This document shows positions 59,670-64,000 of a stretch of DNA of 64,000 nucleotides, one piece after another. The stretch is from Rhizophlyctis rosea (lineage: Eukaryota > Chytridiomycota > Chytridiomycetes > Rhizophlyctidales > Rhizophlyctidaceae). The DNA is taken from positions 1 to 64,000 of the forward strand of contig JADGJC010000019.1 of the NCBI GenBank assembly GCA_027596075.1. The letters are read 5' to 3'. Positions within the stretch are counted from its first letter, which is position 1. Every line of letters starts with the position of its first letter. The notes beneath the pieces are model-generated. The model searched no databases and was not told where the DNA came from. It was given only the letters and a program-made list of their open reading frames with translations. Both the position numbers and the translations under genes were made by a program.

Positions 59670-60932
59670 ATGGAGCAAGACATCCTCCTCCTCTCCATGC
59701 TATGGGGCGACCCGTCCGGAGCCGCAGTTATCCGCGTGCAGCCCACAACCACCGTAACGGAACTCAAAACGTTGGTCGCACCCGTTTTGATTGGGGAGGT
59801 GTCATCTCGCCAGGCGAATCTTCTGAAGCTTTATGATGTTTCACTGGAGGAATTGAATTTAGGGGACGGGCGGTTAGATGTTGGGGAGGACAATTTGCCC
59901 GCAGTGGAAGGCGTTTTCGGAAAAGCGAGATTGTTGAGGGCGTATGATACTGTTGCGGAGGTGTTTGGTGGTTCGGTGGGTGGGAAGGATAGGTGGGTTT
60001 TGGATGTACTTCTGTACTTCAAAACGGAGGCAGGAACTGAAGTTGTGATATTTTACAGAGTAAGACTTCTCGTCGTCCTACCCTCTCAAGAAGAGATTGA
60101 TGCCTTTTCCCTTCTTCCCACCATCTTAATTGAGCCACCACCATACGATGGACATGAAGCCAGTCCAGGACTGTCGACCTCGAGTAGCATTCCTCGGTCC
60201 ACATCGCAGAGCAATGTTCACGAAGTTGGTAATGACATACCAGGAACCAGAGAACCAAAAAGTGCAACAATTGGAGGGGCCTCAGAGGAAGTGGCGTTGC
60301 GTTCTTGGGCCTTGATCAATGGGAGTATGCTGGACCAGCTTCGACAGGGACAGAAGATGGATGCCGATAATGGTGGTGGTGATGTAGAGCTCTTCGGAGT
60401 TGCGAGAAGTGATGCAGTTATTGGTTTGGTCACGAGTGTCGAGGGTGAGGGGGTGGAAAATCCTTTTGCTGATTCCTCACAAGGGATGGGCGGAATGATG
60501 GGAGTGCGGGGAAGGGGAAGTCAGCATCATGATGGGGATGTAATGGAACTCCGGGAGAAGGGGGGATTCTTTGCAATTGGTTTGCAATCGTCGAGGGCAA
60601 GAGCGGAAAGTAGTGCAGATCAGGAAGTTGGTAGCACCATGGGGGACGGAGATCTGGTGGAGCGTGTGGAGATGAAGAATCTGATTCGGTTAGGTGCTGG
60701 GGAAGGGAAGCGGAAAGACTCTGGGATTGCAACGAACCGCAGACGCAAAGTCATCGTCATCGGACTCATTGTCCTTATCATAGTCATCATTACCATCGCC
60801 ATTGTTTTAAAAGTACTAGTATTCCATCAACAATCCGGCCCCAACAACTCAGCACCAAACACTACCGGACCCACCCAAACCCCCGGCTACTCCTCCCCAT
60901 TCCGCACATTTGTCGCTCCCGGCGGCACCTAA
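59670..60932 (+). CDS. Crinkler-like N-domain plus single transmembrane segment (420 aa to in-frame stop)
   Basis: Starts MEQDILLLSMLWGDPSGAAV; residues 1-110 (then VTELKTLVAPVLIGE, NLLKLYDVSLEELNL, LLRAYDTVAEVFGG) look like the ubiquitin-like N-terminal domain of Crinkler-family proteins, where a LxLxK-type motif follows the LK helix. Residues about 120-355 are Ser/Asp/Gly-rich and probably disordered. NRRRK (356-360) precedes a strong hydrophobic segment (VIVIGLIVLIIVIITIAIVL, 361-380), so the N-terminus is cytosolic and the C-terminus outside. After about 40 Asn/Thr/Pro-rich residues the frame ends at TAA 60930-60932, directly before a beta-propeller reading frame in the same phase. No intron that removes the stop was found. 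Domain assignment is from pattern and needs testing. Confidence 0.55.
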   Translation: MEQDILLLSMLWGDPSGAAVIRVQPTTTVTELKTLVAPVLIGEVSSRQANLLKLYDVSLEELNLGDGRLDVGEDNLPAVEGVFGKARLLRAYDTVAEVFGGSVGGKDRWVLDVLLYFKTEAGTEVVIFYRVRLLVVLPSQEEIDAFSLLPTILIEPPPYDGHEASPGLSTSSSIPRSTSQSNVHEVGNDIPGTREPKSATIGGASEEVALRSWALINGSMLDQLRQGQKMDADNGGGDVELFGVARSDAVIGLVTSVEGEGVENPFADSSQGMGGMMGVRGRGSQHHDGDVMELREKGGFFAIGLQSSRARAESSADQEVGSTMGDGDLVERVEMKNLIRLGAGEGKRKDSGIATNRRRKVIVIGLIVLIIVIITIAIVLKVLVFHQQSGPNNSAPNTTGPTQTPGYSSPFRTFVAPGGT

Positions 60933-61892
60933 TCCTTCGGCAGCATCTCCCTCTCCCTAGACGGCACAAGCCTATTCACTGAAGCCTACAACCAAACTGA
61001 TGCAAACCGCATGGTCACGCAATTCAATATCAGTACCGGCCAAATCGTCCGCCAACTACCCCGCGGTGCGCCACATATCAACACGGTAGCTTCTCTCAGC
61101 AACGGCGTATGTACCGGCGACAATGAAGGCAAAGTTGTTTGCAATCTATGGGATTCCTCGACACCTGGTTCAAATTCCACTTCTGATGGTTCCACGGTTT
61201 CTGCCACCCTGTTCCGAACCACGTATGAATTGAGCTTCAATCCATCAACATCCACCATGTGCATAGCGGGGAGCTGGTACGATGCGGAGTTCAATCCTAC
61301 CGGGAGTGCGTTGGGTGCGTGGGTGGTGGATAAAAATGGAATCAGAAGTGCAGAACAGAATTCAGCTGGGAACAACATCATGATCAACGGCACCTACGAC
61401 ACCGTTACGTCTGTCGCTAACGACACGAAGGTCTTTTTGGGCGATAACAAAGGAAATCTTTTCGTTACCGACTCCTCTACATTCTACCTGACTCCTATCC
61501 GGCTCAATTTCAACATCGATCCGAATGATATATTGTGGGATCTCCGTTACAATGGCACACACCTCCTAGCGGCTTACGGCACACAAGCGGTGGTTGTTGA
61601 TCTTCGACAAGGTCCCAGCCCCGGCCTCGCGTACCGGATGTGGTTGAATATCACGGGCCAGGAGATGCGTCAAACGACGTTTTCACCTGATGGGAGCTTG
61701 ATATTTGGGGCTTTTGAGCCTGGGAAGCCGGCTTTTGAGATTCAACAGTGGGAATGGGACGGTCGGTCTTCTTCGCGTAATTATACGGGGCACACTAATG
61801 TGGTGAATCAGATTGTTGTTAGTGGGGATGGAAAGTTTTTTTTCAGTTCGGGTGGGGATAATACGATTCGACAGTGGTTGATTCAGAGGTAA
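60933..61892 (+). pseudogene. Beta-propeller (WD40-like) continuation in the same frame after an in-frame TAA
   Basis: Codons 60933-61892 stay open (319 aa) in the same frame as the upstream half. Blades include SFGSISLSLDGTSLFTEAYN, MVTQFNISTGQIVRQL, VVVDLRQGPSPGLAYRM, a TTFSPDGSLIFGA blade and a closing NVVNQIVVSGDGKFFFSSGG with DNTIRQWLIQR. WD40-type repeats with GD/DG turns and final (I/V)RQW fit a propeller. It carries many NxS/T sequons (NST, NGTY, NDT, NGTH, NIT, NYT), as expected for an exposed domain. No ATG in good context begins it (the first is 61011, inside blade one). It is therefore either a broken gene, a translated readthrough tail, or joined by an unseen exon. Confidence 0.55.
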
Positions 61893-62577
61893 TGAGGGTG
61901 GTGGGGGGGTTGGGAAGGCATGTATGATGTTGGACGGGGCATGGTGCGGATTGCTATCCTATGCAACGGGCCTCACGGAATGGGCCCAAAAAGGGGAGAT
62001 TGTTGGATACACTCGTTTTGTACTACCTTTGTTTTGTAAAATGTAGAACAGCATGTATAAATCGAGATCATCAATGTACCTATTGATCAGCATCTTTCGA
62101 ACAGCCATGGATATGAACTATGTTACATGTCAATTTGCTAAAATCTCATTGTTAGAATATTTCTCTATGGACCAAATGCTTGTTACGCTCATGTATCACT
62201 GATGAGATCTGTGCTCGGATCCACATTGCCTCCGGGTGGTGGTGCAATGTCAAGGCACAGCCATCTTGTGATACAGAACAAATGGGGCCAAATTGTGCCA
62301 GTCAAAGGGCACGCCAAGGGCCTTCCACAAGGCGATCACATAAAAACAAGCCCACCCTGGGCTCTTCACCAAACATCCAGCACGAATATTGCAGAGACTT
62401 GGCCGGTACAACACATTCGACATATTATCCATCTTAAAGTTTCTACAAATAAAGAATTCTTAGCGCCATTACGAGTATTGTCAACCGTCGCACCTTGGTT
62501 ATCATTTATAAACGTCACAACTGATTCCACATTCCTTGCCTTGCCATCTTGAGCAACTCCCAAAACCACACACAACC
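61893..62577. other. Intergenic region
   Basis: No gene-like frame. It carries the 3' flank of the propeller gene and the promoter of the small hypothetical gene. Confidence 0.4.
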
Positions 62578-63270
62578 ATGCCGACAGCAACGCCAACATT
62601 TTTTGGCTCGCTTCGAAAGAAGCTATCACCATCCTCCACACCAACACCATCACCTCCGACTCAACCCACCTACACTCCCCGCACAACGTCATTGCTTCCC
62701 TCCGACGTCATCCCACTCTACCACCCAAAATCTCAATCGAAAAATGCGGTGCCGCGGGGACGGATATGCGCTGTCCGGGAGTTGAGTGGGAGAGCGGTCA
62801 TTATCAGCGGGTGGGAGGATGAGGGGTTCGATGGCGGGATTATGGGAGACACCACCGTCAAAGGGGAGGAGTTGCAGATTGAGGGGACATTTGACGAGTT
62901 CGTGGGGAGGTGGTGCGTAGGGTTCCTGGTCCTTGAAGAGGTGGTGGGCTATGAGGACGAGACAAAAGGAGGGAGCAGAATAGCGATCAACACGGCATGT
63001 GTCACATCTATTTTGCCAGATGTTGCATCTCAGGTTCCTGGATGCGTGGTGGTGGATTTTGGACCTGGACGGCGGAATGAAGTTCTTGCGCGGACGCGGA
63101 AGGGGGTGAGGAAAGTCCGTGTTTGTGGTGGCGGCGGGGGTGGTGGACTATTGGCGGCGCCGTCGGAGGAGGAGGAGGAGAAGCGGGTTCTGGTCAAGGT
63201 GAAAGGAATGACCATGGCGGAGATGTTATTGAAGGTTGAGCCGGTTGGATGGGAAGATGTTGGATTGTAG
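62578..63270 (+). CDS. Hypothetical protein, 230 aa, intronless
   Basis: ATG at 62578 (ACAACCATG context). Residues 1-45 are Pro/Ser/Thr-rich (PTFFGSLRKKLSP...). Residues about 60-165 have a regular alternating hydrophobic pattern (GRICAVRELSGRAVIISGWE, GTFDEFVGRWCVGFLVLEEV, ACVTSILPDVASQVPGCVVV), suggesting a small beta-rich fold. A Gly run and acidic EEEEE patch come before a KVKGMTMAEMLLKVEPV end. No family is recognised; nothing in the neighbourhood gives a role. The ORF length and codon pattern support a real gene. Confidence 0.6.
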   Translation: MPTATPTFFGSLRKKLSPSSTPTPSPPTQPTYTPRTTSLLPSDVIPLYHPKSQSKNAVPRGRICAVRELSGRAVIISGWEDEGFDGGIMGDTTVKGEELQIEGTFDEFVGRWCVGFLVLEEVVGYEDETKGGSRIAINTACVTSILPDVASQVPGCVVVDFGPGRRNEVLARTRKGVRKVRVCGGGGGGGLLAAPSEEEEEKRVLVKVKGMTMAEMLLKVEPVGWEDVGL

Positions 63271-63732
63271 TGGTCGCAAGTTCGGAACGACCAGAGGACC
63301 TTTCTTATTTTCAATTTTATTGTAAACTAGTTCTGTAAATATTTTTTGTTCGGGCTTTCAAGGGCATGGCATATTTTGCCCACTTTTCATAGTACCCTGT
63401 ACAATATAATCAAGCGTTATGTCCAAAATAAGCTTCTAGTGGCACTTTCTTGCATTTTTACCGAAAGATATATTGTAACTGGTTGCAGTGGGCAGCGTGC
63501 AAAGACCCGTGGCTTGCAGTCAGATGACGTGGTATGGCGCAGCACCGCAGCAACTTCTCCCCACAATCCATTTGCCTCTCTCCCTTCCCCATGCATTTTC
63601 CCACACTAATCTGAAATCGTGGATCGCGCGCAGGTTGCACTGGTTGCCTAGCCATTCCCTTTGAACCAACCCGTACAACGCCTTTAACATCCCAACTGGT
63701 TACACCAGGCACCACCGGGTGTCACCCCAAAC
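63271..63732. promoter_or_regulatory. Intergenic, promoter region of the RAD2/XPG gene
   Basis: 462 bp. A C/T-rich tract (about 63540-63605) precedes the nuclease start. No TATA box is seen. Confidence 0.35.
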
Positions 63733-64000
63733 ATGGGTGTAAAAGGCCTTTGGTCCTTGGTTGAACCCTGCGCCCGCCCCGTCCGCTTGGAAACCCTCAC
63801 AAATAAACGCCTGGCCGTCGATGCATCAATATGGCTACACCAATTCCTCAAAGCTATGCGGGACAAAGAAGGCAACGCACTCAAGGGAGCTCACATCGTC
63901 GGATTCTTCCGCCGAATATGCAAACTCATCTTCTATGGCGTGAAACCGGTGTTTGTGTTCGACGGTGCCACGCCGACGATGAAGAAGTTGGCTATTACGG
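63733..64000 (+). CDS. RAD2: DNA repair nuclease RAD2/XPG (ERCC5), N-terminal part, truncated by window edge
   Basis: Structure-specific 3' endonuclease of nucleotide excision repair. ATG 63733 opens [17 protein letters not shown], the XPG N-region; the Gly after Met is used by this family's N-terminus. [18 protein letters not shown] holds the conserved catalytic Asp of 'VDAS.W', and [20 protein letters not shown] plus DGATPTMKK give the second metal-binding Asp (FDG..P). 'WLHQFLKA' and 'GA.P..K' fit XPG/RAD2 better than FEN1 or EXO1. The first 89 codons are open with no intron. The rest lies outside. Confidence 0.92.
   Translation, partial: MGVKGLWSLVEPCARPVRLETLTNKRLAVDASIWLHQFLKAMRDKEGNALKGAHIVGFFRRICKLIFYGVKPVFVFDGATPTMKKLAIT

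Noticed and set aside
60813..61033. An intron that could remove the in-frame TAA at 60930-60932
   Set aside because: Donor GT sites at 60813, 60819 and 60912 combined with the nearby AG sites never keep the frame, so no simple intron explains it.

Overview
The window is nuclear DNA from a fungus, most likely a zoosporic (chytrid-type) early-diverging lineage. Genes are dense, lie on both strands, and are cut by short GT..AG introns that are mostly 50-100 bp. The gene set is fungal: a chitin-synthase-like GT2 enzyme, a SIN Cdc14-like protein, a fasciclin/GPI-type wall protein and arrestin-like, PKA and Kap114/importin-9 genes. An LRRC56/ODA8-type gene, which serves motile flagella, points to a fungus with flagellated zoospores. 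The species cannot be named from the sequence.

Layout. 0.3-6.5 kb: an F-box gene and a 14-ish-exon DHTKD1-type 2-oxoadipate dehydrogenase E1, both minus. 6.5-9.4 kb: mostly non-coding, with one weak ORF and a tRNA-like element. 9.4-14.4 kb: a WD40 gene (minus) divergent from a secreted S9 dipeptidyl peptidase (plus). 14.4-17.9 kb: non-coding, with a truncated tRNA-like hairpin, a perfect 12-bp palindrome and a 19-G run. 17.9-20.7 kb: an arrestin-like gene (minus) and a fasciclin protein (plus). 21.1-24.9 kb: an intact seven-repeat Myb/SANT protein followed by a decayed tandem paralogue. 26.9-30.5 kb: a GST, ribosomal P2 (minus) and mitoribosomal mL43. 30.5-35.1 kb: gene-poor. 35.2-38.1 kb: a proline-rich C2H2 zinc-finger gene interrupted by a 45-N gap.

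39-50.8 kb: Cdc14-like (plus), chitin-synthase-like (minus), LRRC56-like (plus) and importin-9 (minus). 51-56.5 kb: a second GST (plus), PKA catalytic subunit (minus) and an intronless F-box-like gene (minus). 56.9-64 kb: a repeat-bearing proline-rich protein, a Crinkler-like/transmembrane/beta-propeller reading frame broken by one in-frame TAA, a small hypothetical protein, and the 5' end of a RAD2/XPG nuclease running off the edge.

No operon or cluster logic is seen; the genes are mainly housekeeping. The least ordinary items are the Crinkler-like N-terminal domain joined to a membrane anchor and extracellular-type propeller with an in-frame stop, the multi-SANT duplicate in decay, and the two odd tRNA-like elements. 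Exon joins given to the base were worked out by hand from splice motifs and reading phase; others are approximate. No search or alignment was run, so family names rest on recognised motifs.
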